Numbered from the stretch's first letter, positions 1 through 6,229 are shown. The stretch is 6,993 nt of DNA from Porticoccaceae bacterium (GCA_003448675.1 DLXZ01000133.1:1864-8856), one strand, 5' to 3'. Numbers and translations: made by a program. The notes: generated by a model from the letters alone, not told the origin.

Positions 1-668
1 AAGATCGTATGGATGAAGCGGCTTTGACGGTTCTAATTAACAATTATTTAACCGAAATGTCGAAGATTGCTCTGGAATATGGCGGGACTATAGACAAATT
101 TGTTGGCGATGCCGTTATGGTGTTTTTTGGCGATCCCACTACGAAAGGCCCAAAAGAAGACTGCCTCGCGTGCGTATCCATGGCTTTTGCCATGCGTAAA
201 CGCGCCATCGAGCTGGCCATGCACTGGAAAAACGAAGGTTTGCTGGAGACCATACAGATACGTATGGGCATCAGTACAGGGTTTTGCACCGTCGGTAACT
301 TTGGTACCGAAACCCGTCTTGACTACACATTGCTCGGGAGTGAGGTCAATCTCGCCAGCCGGCTTGAAACCAGCGCAAAACCGGGTGAAATCCTTATTTC
401 CCAGTCCACTCATGAGATGATCAAGGATGTCATCTATACCGAAGACCGGGGCTCAGTTGTAGTCAAGGGCTTTAAGTCGCCTATCAAGGCTTATGCAGCG
501 GTCGATTTTCGCAAAAACCTTAACAAAAAACAGGATTTCCTTAACTTTTCCACTAATGGCTTTTCACTTGTCCTGGATGGCGAAAAAGTTGCTAATTATG
601 ATCGCACCCGAGTCCTCACCGCGCTGCGAAGTGCGATTCAGTTTTTGAATAAAAACACGCCTTCGTGA
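1..668 (+). CDS. Class III adenylate/guanylate cyclase, C-terminal part (5' truncated by window edge)
   Basis: This is the C-terminal part of a class III nucleotide cyclase, which makes cyclic AMP (or cGMP) from the nucleoside triphosphate. The frame is open to the left edge (first full codon at base 3), so the true start and any sensor or membrane domain are outside the window; the ATG at 9 is internal. Counting from base 3, I see the substrate-selecting Lys32 and the second metal-binding Asp36 in DKFVGD. Thr109 (in DYTLLG) sits where many cyclases carry a purine-selecting Asp, and Asn116 and Arg120 of VNLASR are the transition-state residues. The first metal-binding Asp motif is not visible. 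Lys plus Thr fits the class IIIb pattern known from bicarbonate-responsive cyclases, so cAMP is the likelier product (inference). About 50 residues follow the catalytic core (from about 172) and I cannot assign them to a domain. The gene converges on queF. Confidence 0.9.
   Translation, partial: DRMDEAALTVLINNYLTEMSKIALEYGGTIDKFVGDAVMVFFGDPTTKGPKEDCLACVSMAFAMRKRAIELAMHWKNEGLLETIQIRMGISTGFCTVGNFGTETRLDYTLLGSEVNLASRLETSAKPGEILISQSTHEMIKDVIYTEDRGSVVVKGFKSPIKAYAAVDFRKNLNKKQDFLNFSTNGFSLVLDGEKVANYDRTRVLTALRSAIQFLNKNTPS
651..667 (-). terminator. Weak candidate terminator for the queF operon, inside the 3' end of the cyclase gene
   Basis: Read on the minus strand, CACG (667-664), a 4-base loop AAGG and CGTG (659-656) form a short hairpin followed by TTTTT (655-651). 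The T-tract is good but the stem has only 4 bp, so this is a weak call. The position, 73 bases past the queF stop codon, is where the operon should end, and I see no better hairpin between 668 and 739. Confidence 0.3.
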
Positions 669-739
669 CCTTATTGTCGTGTTGCCAAACGCTGTCTATT
701 AACTCATCAGCCCCACAAATGGCCACTTAAGCTGGTGTG

Positions 740-1573
740 TTATTGTCGGCCCTGTCGTATAAACCCAGGGGCCATTTTTTCTGTGGATCGCCACGGGTTG
801 ATATCAAGGCCCCCTCTTCTGGTAAACCGGGCTAATACTGTTAGCGACTCCGGTAGGCAGCGTCGTTGGATGTCGATAAATATCTGTTCGAGACACTGCT
901 CATGAAAGGCCTGGTGATGGCGGTAGGAAACCAGGTAGCCCAGTAAGCTAGCGTGGTCGATGGGTTTTCCCCGATAGCTGATCGAGATACTCGCCCAGTC
1001 CGGTTGGTTGGTGACCGGACAACGAGACTTGAAGAGATGACTATATAGTTCTTCTTCCACGGTTTCCGCCTCATCCGCGCAAGACAAGATGTCGGGCTTT
1101 GGTTCGCTTTCGACACGTTGCATCCGCTGCTCATCAAGGCTTACGCCCCGGGGATTTGCCAACCCTTTTTTTGTGTAGGCTTCGACTGAATAAAGACTGA
1201 ATGTCACCTCTGCGGAGCAAACTTCCCTAAGGTCTGTTTCGACTGTCTTCGTCAGCATTTCGTGCGTTGCAAAGCGATGTTCGTTTAAGGAGTTTAGGTA
1301 CAGTTTCAGGGATTTAGATTCCACCGTGCGAGGCGAATTGCAGGGGATATGAAGTTCACCGATAGCCACCCGGGGCTTTCCGCTCTCATCGAGCCAGGAT
1401 AATTCGTAGCAAGTCCAATCGTCGGCGCCGACAAACGGCAACGTATCGTGGTCGCTTAACCCGATGACGCGGCGTCCCTCCCTGCGGTCGATGGCCTGTA
1501 AAAGCTCCGGTGCATAACAATCAGGATAATCGACACTGCGGCCTAGCATTGATTCTTGAGTTTTTTCTTGCAT
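740..1573 (-). CDS. queF: NADPH-dependent 7-cyano-7-deazaguanine reductase QueF (bimodular type)
   Basis: QueF reduces the nitrile of preQ0 to the aminomethyl group of preQ1, using two NADPH; this cytosolic step leads to queuosine at position 34 of tRNAs for Tyr, His, Asn and Asp. With the start at 1573 the protein has 277 residues, close to the 282 of E. coli QueF. Visible are the QueF motif ESKSLKLYLNSLN (85-97), the catalytic Cys185 in HLFKSRC, Asp192 in QPDW, His224-Glu225 in FHEQC and the RFTRRGGLDINPW block (249-261). All are offset from the E. coli residues by about five. The start at 1573 is chosen because the reading frame upstream lies inside the permease gene. It leaves one base after the permease stop (TGA-T-ATG), so translational coupling is likely. 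No strong Shine-Dalgarno is seen near it, and ATG at 1549 (MLGRS) is the alternative. The function is secure; the start is less so. Confidence 0.96.
   Translation of the reverse strand: MQEKTQESMLGRSVDYPDCYAPELLQAIDRREGRRVIGLSDHDTLPFVGADDWTCYELSWLDESGKPRVAIGELHIPCNSPRTVESKSLKLYLNSLNEHRFATHEMLTKTVETDLREVCSAEVTFSLYSVEAYTKKGLANPRGVSLDEQRMQRVESEPKPDILSCADEAETVEEELYSHLFKSRCPVTNQPDWASISISYRGKPIDHASLLGYLVSYRHHQAFHEQCLEQIFIDIQRRCLPESLTVLARFTRRGGLDINPWRSTEKMAPGFIRQGRQ
748..780 (+). terminator. Rho-independent terminator of the cyclase gene, inside the 3' end of queF
   Basis: On the plus strand GGCCCTG (748-754) pairs with CAGGGGCC (766-773), a stem of about 7 bp with one bulged G and an 11-base loop. 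It is followed directly by A and six T (775-780). This is the arrangement of an intrinsic terminator and lies 80 bases past the cyclase stop codon. It overlaps the last codons of the convergent queF gene, so the same bases encode the QueF C-terminus on the other strand. Confidence 0.65.
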
Positions 1574-1574
1574 A

Positions 1575-2348
1575 TCAGGCGCGCAGGTTCTTCCCGGTTT
1601 CAAGCAAGCGCAGTGAAAAGAAAAACAACACCACGACAAGCACAAAAAGCATTAAAAATGCCCAGAGAACATCGATATCGGAAACACCCAGAAAACCGTA
1701 TCGGAAGGCATTTACCATGTAAAGTACGGGGTTTAGTTTTGACACGCCCTGCCAAAACTCCGGCAACAAGCTCATGGAATAGAACACACCGCCAAGATAT
1801 GTCAGCGGTGTTAACACGAAGGTAGGTATGATTGAAATGTCGTCGAAATTATCCGCGTAGACCGCATTTATCAGGCCAGCCAGGGAAAACAGTGTGGCGG
1901 TGAGAACAATAACGCCTAGGGTAATCAGTGGGTGTTGAATATTAAGGCGGGTAAAAAACATTGATGCAAGCGTAACAATAGCGCCGACCGCAAGCCCGCG
2001 GGCAACACCACCGGTCAGGTAACCCAACAAAATGACGTAGTTGGGCATCGGGGATACCAGCATTTCTTCAATATTTCCGGCAAATTTATTACCAAAAAAT
2101 GAAGACACCACATTGCCAAAAGAGTTGGTTATGACCGCCAGCATAATTAATCCGGGGACGACAAATTCAATATAACTGAAGCCGGCCATCTGCCCGATTC
2201 TGGGGCCGATCAATGTGCCGAATATTATGAAGTACAGCGCAATAGTGATAGCCGGTGGCAGCAGGGTCTGCTGCCAGATTCTGACAAAGCGCCTGATCTC
2301 CCGGGTAACAAGCGTTACAAATGCAACCCATTGTTCACGTAGTGTCAA
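1575..2348 (-). CDS. yadH: ABC-2 type transporter permease, YadH-like
   Basis: This is the inner-membrane subunit of an ABC-2 exporter. It has 257 residues, like E. coli YadH (256), and is recognisably similar along its length: RIWQQTLLPPAITIALYFIIFG near the N-terminus, GFSYIEFVVPGLIM (57-70), SSFFGNKFAGNIEEMLVSP (82-100) and PTFVLTPLTYLGGVFYSMSLLP (175-196). I see six hydrophobic segments, at about 27-48, 60-82, 106-132, 140-163, 172-194 and 228-247. The start codon is TTG, overlapping the stop of the ATPase gene as TTGA. It is supported by an AAAGGGGG ribosome site 7 bases upstream, by the matching N-terminal length in the E. coli protein and by the lack of an early in-frame ATG. It surely pairs with the ATPase encoded just upstream. 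The substrate is not known for this family and cannot be read from the sequence. Confidence 0.93.
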   Translation of the reverse strand: MTLREQWVAFVTLVTREIRRFVRIWQQTLLPPAITIALYFIIFGTLIGPRIGQMAGFSYIEFVVPGLIMLAVITNSFGNVVSSFFGNKFAGNIEEMLVSPMPNYVILLGYLTGGVARGLAVGAIVTLASMFFTRLNIQHPLITLGVIVLTATLFSLAGLINAVYADNFDDISIIPTFVLTPLTYLGGVFYSMSLLPEFWQGVSKLNPVLYMVNAFRYGFLGVSDIDVLWAFLMLFVLVVVLFFFSLRLLETGKNLRA

Positions 2349-3319
2349 TTGACTACCCCCTTTAGGTCCACTGTCTCGGGGATCTTGGTGGCAGTCTCGG
2401 TTTGTTGCGTCATACTCAAAAACAGTTCTTCCAGACGATTGGCTTTGTTACGCATGCTCACGACGTGAATATTTTGCTCTGATAGAGCGATAAATAATTC
2501 GTTCAGGGATTGCGTTTTTTCCACTTCCACTTCAAAACTGTGTTGGTCCAATGCCTGCGCGGGATAACCTTCGATAACTGGAAAGTCCGCCACTGCTTCG
2601 GCGGTATCGAGAACAAACACCTCCTTGCTTAGTTGCGCCAGTAATTCTCGAGTGCTGCTGTTTTGCACAATATGCCCCCGGTCGATGATGGCAATATTAC
2701 GGCACAGGCTTTCAGCCTCTTCCAGGTAATGCGTGGTCAAAATGATAGTGGTGCCCTGTTCATTGATTTTCTGTAAAAAATCCCAGAGTGATCGCCGCAA
2801 TTCGATATCCACTCCGGCAGTGGGCTCATCCAGGATCAACAGGCGCGGTTCATGAACCAGTGCCCGAGCAATCATCAAGCGTCGTTTCATGCCGCCGGAC
2901 AAGGTTCTTGCCCGCTGGTTTTTTTTATCCCAAAGCCCCAACTTCCGCAGGTATTTCTCGGCTTGTTTTAGCGCTGTTTTTCGCGGCAAGCCATAGTAAC
3001 CGGCCTGGGTGACGACAATATCGAAGACTTTTTCGAACTGATTGAAATTGAATTCCTGTGGTACGACACCGACTTCCTTTTTGGCCAGTGAAAACTGGGT
3101 GTCGATATCCCGACCGAAGATTTCGACCTTGCCTGAGGATTTACGCACCAGGGAACAGAGCACGCCAATAGTCGTCGATTTACCAGCGCCATTCGGTCCC
3201 AGCAGCGCAAAGAAATCACCATCCCGCACTTCCAGACTAATACCTTTCAGCGCTTCAAAACCGCCTTCATAGGTTTTTCGCAGATCCTGAATTTTTAATG
3301 CCGGAGTATTTGCTGTCAT
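2345..3319 (-). CDS. yadG: ABC transporter ATP-binding protein, YadG-like
   Basis: This is the cytosolic ATPase subunit that powers the YadH-like exporter. From ATG at 3319 it has 324 residues (E. coli YadG has 308) and contains a complete nucleotide-binding domain. The motifs are Walker A GPNGAGKST (41-49), Q-loop Gln88 in VVPQEFNFN, signature LSGGM (140-144), Walker B LLILD (160-164) with catalytic Glu165, and H-loop His197 in TTHYLEEAE. The C-terminal part (about 230-303) holds the stretch VVSMRNKANRLEELFLSM that is also typical of YadG, followed by a short tail without similarity I recognise. An in-frame TTG at 3334 would add five residues. ATG is preferred because it matches the family N-terminus (MTxxxxLKIQDLRKTYEGG), but neither start has a good ribosome site. 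It is the first gene of the block and overlaps the permease by 4 bases. Regulation may involve the structured leader upstream. Confidence 0.94.
   Translation of the reverse strand: MTANTPALKIQDLRKTYEGGFEALKGISLEVRDGDFFALLGPNGAGKSTTIGVLCSLVRKSSGKVEIFGRDIDTQFSLAKKEVGVVPQEFNFNQFEKVFDIVVTQAGYYGLPRKTALKQAEKYLRKLGLWDKKNQRARTLSGGMKRRLMIARALVHEPRLLILDEPTAGVDIELRRSLWDFLQKINEQGTTIILTTHYLEEAESLCRNIAIIDRGHIVQNSSTRELLAQLSKEVFVLDTAEAVADFPVIEGYPAQALDQHSFEVEVEKTQSLNELFIALSEQNIHVVSMRNKANRLEELFLSMTQQTETATKIPETVDLKGVVN
2349..2363 (-). promoter_or_regulatory. Ribosome binding site that fixes the TTG start of the permease gene
   Basis: AAAGGGGG (2363-2356) is followed by the 7-base spacer TAGTCAA and then TTG (2348-2346). 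The site lies within the last codons of the ATPase gene, and the ATPase stop TGA overlaps the TTG as TTGA. The strong site and good spacing support both the TTG start and coupled translation of the two subunits. Confidence 0.75.
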
Positions 3320-3336
3320 GCCTTTTGGGCTCAAAC

Positions 3337-3419
3337 CATTTAAGCTGGAACTAAATGCTGGAAAGCCAACAATGATAACCCATCATGCGGCCGGGAGGTT
3401 CCTCCACAACAGGCTTTCC
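3337..3419 (-). other. Candidate structured RNA leader of the ABC-queF operon
   Basis: Read in the transcript direction, GGAAAGCC (3419-3412) can pair with GGCTTTCC (3367-3360). The enclosed 44 bases hold two further hairpins: GGAGG/CCTCC (3405-3401 with 3398-3394; the tight 2-base loop probably opens to 4) and ATGAT/ATCAT (3386-3382 with 3376-3372, 5-base loop). Together they draw a three-way junction. Just downstream CATTTA/TAAATG (3357-3352 with 3342-3337) forms a fourth hairpin, ending 17 bases before the ATPase ATG. The complementarity is seen directly; that it folds or regulates is inference. No U-tract follows any stem, so it is not a simple terminator. Confidence 0.35.
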
Positions 3420-3507
3420 GGGGCATGGGGTAATGAATGACGGGTGGCTGGTGTAGCTCTCCAGGGGAGCCATCTCGGAGAGAAAAATAATGGAGTGTAA
3501 GGGATAT

Positions 3508-3583
3508 TGGAGCGGGAAACCGGGTTCGAACCGGCGACCTCAACCTTGGCAAGGTTGCGCTCTACCAACTGAGCTATTCCCGC
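3508..3583 (-). tRNA. tRNA-Gly, anticodon GCC
   Basis: This is a complete 76-base glycine tRNA including an encoded CCA. The acceptor strand GCGGGAA (from 3583) pairs with TTCCCGC before discriminator T and CCA (3510-3508). The anticodon arm is CAACC-TTGCCAA-GGTTG with anticodon GCC, reading GGC and GGU codons, and the T-arm is CCGG-GTTCGAA-CCCGG. It is almost identical to the E. coli tRNA in the acceptor and D arms. It lies 43 bases downstream of tRNA-Glu and is probably processed from the same transcript. It is not a queuosine target, since the anticodon does not begin with G-U. Confidence 0.97.
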
Positions 3584-3626
3584 TTTATCTCGACTGTATG
3601 TCGGACTGCACAAATCCTACTACATA

Positions 3627-3702
3627 TGGCGTCCCGTAGGGGAGTCGAACCCCTGTTACCGCCGTGAAAGGGCGGTGTCCTAGGCCTCTAGACGAACGGG
3701 AC
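3627..3702 (-). tRNA. tRNA-Glu, anticodon UUC
   Basis: This is a complete 76-base glutamate tRNA with encoded CCA (3629-3627). The acceptor GTCCCGT pairs with ACGGGAC, and the D-arm TCGTCTAGAGGCCTAGGA is the usual tRNA-Glu form. The anticodon arm is CCGCC-CTTTCAC-GGCGG with anticodon TTC, and the T-loop is GTTCGAC. It is nearly the same as the E. coli tRNA. It is the first gene after the promoter at 3741-3769. Confidence 0.97.
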
Positions 3703-3708
3703 GTTTCG

Positions 3709-3734
3709 CTCTCACGGTGCTTATCCCGTGAGAG
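3709..3734 (-). other. Perfect 9-bp hairpin at the 5' end of the tRNA-Glu/Gly transcript
   Basis: CTCTCACGG (3734-3726) pairs perfectly with CCGTGAGAG (3717-3709) around an 8-base loop. Transcription from the promoter at 3741-3769 should begin at about 3734, so the stem would form the extreme 5' end of the primary transcript. The hairpin ends 6 bases before the first base of mature tRNA-Glu. No T-tract follows, so it is not a terminator. It may protect the 5' end or influence RNase P or RNase III processing; that is inference. Confidence 0.6.
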
Positions 3735-3740
3735 GCGCGC

Positions 3741-3769
3741 ATTCTATGAATCCAGCTTAAAACTGTCAA
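3741..3769 (-). promoter_or_regulatory. Strong sigma-70 promoter of the tRNA-Glu/Gly operon with stringent-type discriminator
   Basis: On the minus strand a perfect -35 box TTGACA (3769-3764), a 17-base spacer and a -10 box TAGAAT (3746-3741, 5 of 6 to consensus) are followed by GCGCGC (3740-3735). A GC-rich discriminator of this kind is characteristic of stable-RNA promoters inhibited by ppGpp and DksA. The expected start is about 3734, ahead of tRNA-Glu. The spacing and box quality make this the best promoter in the window. Confidence 0.88.
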
Positions 3770-3841
3770 GCAAGAAACCCCGCTCAACCCATTTTAAACG
3801 GCGGGCCCTGTACTGAAGTGTGGTTCCCCAACCGACGCCAC

Positions 3842-4792
3842 TCAGGGGATATCATTTACATCTCCCGGCGGACCCTCGTGGTGAGGATGCACTTCATGGG
3901 GTGCCTGTATCGGTTCGTCATTAATGGGTACGGTTCGCGACAGAAACTCAATTACCGAGGTGGCAAAAACGTCATTGCGATCACCAGCCACCATATGACC
4001 AGCGTCGGTCACATTCACATACTCGCTATGGGTGCATAGCTGTAAAAAGCTTTGGGCGCCCTCTTCGCTGAGAACATCCGACAACCCTCCTCGAACAAGC
4101 AAGGTGGGCAATTCCAGGTTACGTGAACAGGCTTCGAGGCGGGCCTGCCGCTTGTGGATGTCACGGCGCATGGCTCTAAATTGGGGGTCCCAGTGCCAGC
4201 GGTATTTTCCTTCTGGTGTCAGGCGGACATTTTTCGCCAGGCCATCGAGGTTTTTAGGTGGCTTTCGATGCGGTTGATAACTGCCAATAGCTTCGGCCAC
4301 CTCCTCCAGGGAACTGAAGCCTTCGGGCTTCTGGCTCATGAAAGCCTGAATTTTGTCGACGCCTTCCGGCTCCACTCGCGGCGCAATATCCACCAGCACA
4401 AGGGCTGTGGCGTCCACATGATCCTCTCCGGTGGCAACCAGGCTGGTGCCCCCGCCCATGGACGCGCCAACCAATACCGGTCGCTTGTCGCCCAGGGCCT
4501 GGATTACGCACTTAAGGTCTTCCACCATGACATCCATTCCATAGACGCCATCGGGCGCCCAATCGGAGTCACCGTGGCCCCGTGCGTCAAAGGCCACCGC
4601 GTGATAGCCGGCGGCGCCGAGGGTTTCACCGGCGCCTTTCCAGGCATGACGGGTCTGGCCACCACCGTGCTGAAGCAGCACCAGAGGGCCATTGGGATCG
4701 CCCCAGGAATCCGCGGCGATACTGACACCGCCGTGGGCTTCCAGGCGATGCATGGGTTCCGGGGTGCCCGGCAATCGGGTTCCTGCACTCAT
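3842..4792 (-). CDS. Alpha/beta hydrolase, substrate unknown
   Basis: This 316-residue protein has the alpha/beta-hydrolase fold. The visible elements are the oxyanion-hole HGGG (42-45), the strand-turn VAFDARGHGDSD (66-77), the nucleophile elbow GASMGG with Ser111, the acid Asp239 in RGGLSDV and His266 in DAGHMVAGD. This is a complete Ser-Asp-His triad, so an active esterase, lactonase or related hydrolase is expected, though the family does not fix the substrate. No signal peptide is visible, so it is probably cytosolic. Residues 285-316 form a Pro- and His-rich tail beyond the fold. ATG at 4792 is chosen over an in-frame TTG at 4807 because GAGG lies 9 bases before it. The gene lies 63 bases downstream of the amidohydrolase on the same strand, so co-transcription is likely, with a palindrome in the gap. 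Confidence 0.9.
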   Translation of the reverse strand: MSAGTRLPGTPEPMHRLEAHGGVSIAADSWGDPNGPLVLLQHGGGQTRHAWKGAGETLGAAGYHAVAFDARGHGDSDWAPDGVYGMDVMVEDLKCVIQALGDKRPVLVGASMGGGTSLVATGEDHVDATALVLVDIAPRVEPEGVDKIQAFMSQKPEGFSSLEEVAEAIGSYQPHRKPPKNLDGLAKNVRLTPEGKYRWHWDPQFRAMRRDIHKRQARLEACSRNLELPTLLVRGGLSDVLSEEGAQSFLQLCTHSEYVNVTDAGHMVAGDRNDVFATSVIEFLSRTVPINDEPIQAPHEVHPHHEGPPGDVNDIP

Positions 4793-4828
4793 AGTTCTAT
4801 ACCTCAATCTAAATTAAAAGTCGGTGTC

Positions 4829-4849
4829 ATTCCCGATCATTGCGGGAAT
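4829..4849 (-). repeat. REP-like intergenic palindrome (ATTCCCG/CGGGAAT)
   Basis: ATTCCCG (4829-4835) and CGGGAAT (4843-4849) form a perfect 7-bp inverted repeat around 7 bases. Read on the minus strand it continues into GAC, giving the ATTCCCGC...CGGGAATGAC pattern that recurs as a short dispersed palindrome in many proteobacterial genomes (established for REP-like and Neisseria-type repeats). Here it lies in the 63-base gap between two genes that are probably co-transcribed. Only one copy is present in the window, so its repetitive nature cannot be shown here. Confidence 0.5.
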
Positions 4850-4855
4850 TTTGAT

Positions 4856-6229
4856 TCAATGTCCGTCTGGCTGGTGTTGTGGCGCTGCCGCAATCAAGGC
4901 CCTGGGATCATAGGCCTTGCCACCTCGATAAGTGGTCTCCAGGGTTCGCAATTCGGTGACATCTTTCAACGGATCACCATTTAAGACCAAGAAATCCGCG
5001 TAACGCCCGGGCGCGATTATGCCGACATCCTGGTCGGCGCGTAGATATTTTGCGGCCATCGATGTCACCGCTCGAATAGCGTCCATATTGCCGATGGCCT
5101 CGGCCAGCAGCTCGATTTCTCGCAACAGGGCAAAACCCGGCGGTGGGTAGGCCAGTGCGCCACAGTCAGTGCCACCAACCACCCTGCCTCCGGCCTCGTG
5201 GAGCTGGCGGGTGACTTCCTGGTGTTTTTCCAGGGCCAGGCTGCCGGCGCCGGTTTCATAAAAGCCAGGGTGGATGTCCCAGTCGGGTCGATCACCGAGG
5301 CGTTTTTTCATATGGCTCTGGCGCTCCAGGGCCATGGGGGGAATCAGTTTCCTGTCTGGGTCTTTAAGCGCGCCTTCGACGCCGGCCTTGGCGGTCCAGA
5401 GCAAATCCAGCGTGGTGCCCATGTGCACCTGTTTGTCGACCATGGCGGCCACCCATTTACGCATGCGCTCACCCTGGAGATCGGCCTGTTCCCAGCCCTC
5501 CATGGTTTTGGCCCAGAAAGCCGGATTCATCATGGACGCGTCGTTACCAAAACGCATATTGAGCGCGCAAATATCGTTATAGGGGGAAATCCAGACGTGT
5601 TCCAGCCCGTCGATACCGGCTTCAATAGCATCCATGGATGAGCAGTAACCTAAATGGCCGGTAACGGGTACCCGCTTGTCCACATACTTGATAACGCTGC
5701 GCACGATCTCGGGCGTCATGGTGAAGTAGCATTTGATGCCATCGACACCAGCGGCCAGCAGCTCGCCAATTTTGCCCGGGACCGCCTCAACGCTGGGCAC
5801 CCTATCGAGCATGATGGTAAAACCGGGGCTTTCGAAACTGGCGCCTGGGCCATCCAGCAAGGGCCCACAGACAAACAGCCTCGGCCCGAGTTTCTTGCCG
5901 CTGTTCAAATCCTCGCGATTTTGCAAAACCAGATCGAGACGCCCACCCACATCCCGCGCCGTGGTGACACCGGCTGCCAAAAACAGGGGAAAGCATTCGC
6001 TGTCCATCATGACGGTATGAATATGGGTATCAATCAGGCCCGGCACGACGGTTTTCCCACTCAGATCGACAACCGTGACATCCTTGCCAGCACTGATATC
6101 TCCCTGTTTAACGTCGTCAATACGCTCTCCCTGCACCAGTATGGATACGCCGTTGACAGGCTGATCCGTCAGGCCGTCAATCAGCCGGGCGTTGGTAAAC
6201 ACGGTTGCCGCGGATTTAATAGCGCTCAT
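4856..6229 (-). CDS. Metal-dependent amidohydrolase family protein (imidazolonepropionase/prolidase-like)
   Basis: This 457-residue amidohydrolase-superfamily enzyme should hydrolyse a C-N or ester-type bond with a metal centre. All the expected ligands are visible: the His69-x-His71 pair in GLIDTHIH, Lys166 in DGIKCYF (the position of the carbamylated lysine that bridges two metals), His192 in TGHLGY, His211 in LEHVW and the catalytic Asp355 in GGTDCGA. An N-terminal beta-sandwich part (FTNARLIDG) and its C-terminal partner (APGRYADFLVLNGDP, 406-420) flank the barrel, as is usual. Lysine plus four His plus Asp indicates a binuclear site, seen in prolidase-like and related subgroups. No signal peptide is visible, so the enzyme is probably cytosolic. 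The ATG at 6229 is supported by AAAGGGG 8 bases upstream. The alpha/beta hydrolase follows it. The substrate cannot be read from the sequence. Confidence 0.92.
   Translation of the reverse strand: MSAIKSAATVFTNARLIDGLTDQPVNGVSILVQGERIDDVKQGDISAGKDVTVVDLSGKTVVPGLIDTHIHTVMMDSECFPLFLAAGVTTARDVGGRLDLVLQNREDLNSGKKLGPRLFVCGPLLDGPGASFESPGFTIMLDRVPSVEAVPGKIGELLAAGVDGIKCYFTMTPEIVRSVIKYVDKRVPVTGHLGYCSSMDAIEAGIDGLEHVWISPYNDICALNMRFGNDASMMNPAFWAKTMEGWEQADLQGERMRKWVAAMVDKQVHMGTTLDLLWTAKAGVEGALKDPDRKLIPPMALERQSHMKKRLGDRPDWDIHPGFYETGAGSLALEKHQEVTRQLHEAGGRVVGGTDCGALAYPPPGFALLREIELLAEAIGNMDAIRAVTSMAAKYLRADQDVGIIAPGRYADFLVLNGDPLKDVTELRTLETTYRGGKAYDPRALIAAAPQHQPDGH

Noticed and set aside
3317..3360. Possible preQ1 riboswitch ahead of the queF-containing operon (hairpin with loop bases TTCCAGC).
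   Set aside because: The loop superficially resembles a preQ1-I loop, but the A-rich tail and the pseudoknot partner (CUA-type) downstream are missing, and the element precedes yadG rather than queF.
3457..3482. Hairpin CTCTCC/GGAGAG downstream of tRNA-Gly as terminator of the tRNA operon.
   Set aside because: In the transcribed (minus) direction the T-rich stretch precedes the stem rather than following it.
3508..3702. tRNA genes as an integration site for a genomic island.
   Set aside because: No integrase gene and no second copy of either tRNA 3' end is present in the window.
3775..3805. Terminator for the alpha/beta hydrolase (CCCGC/GCGGG, then GTTTCTT on the minus strand).
   Set aside because: The stem is only 5 bp with a 17-base loop and the T-tract is interrupted, so it is too weak to annotate.
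4154..4984. Long plus-strand open frame opposite the alpha/beta hydrolase.
   Set aside because: Its product has no recognisable domain, and the opposite strand encodes a complete hydrolase with catalytic triad and ribosome site; it is a codon-usage shadow.
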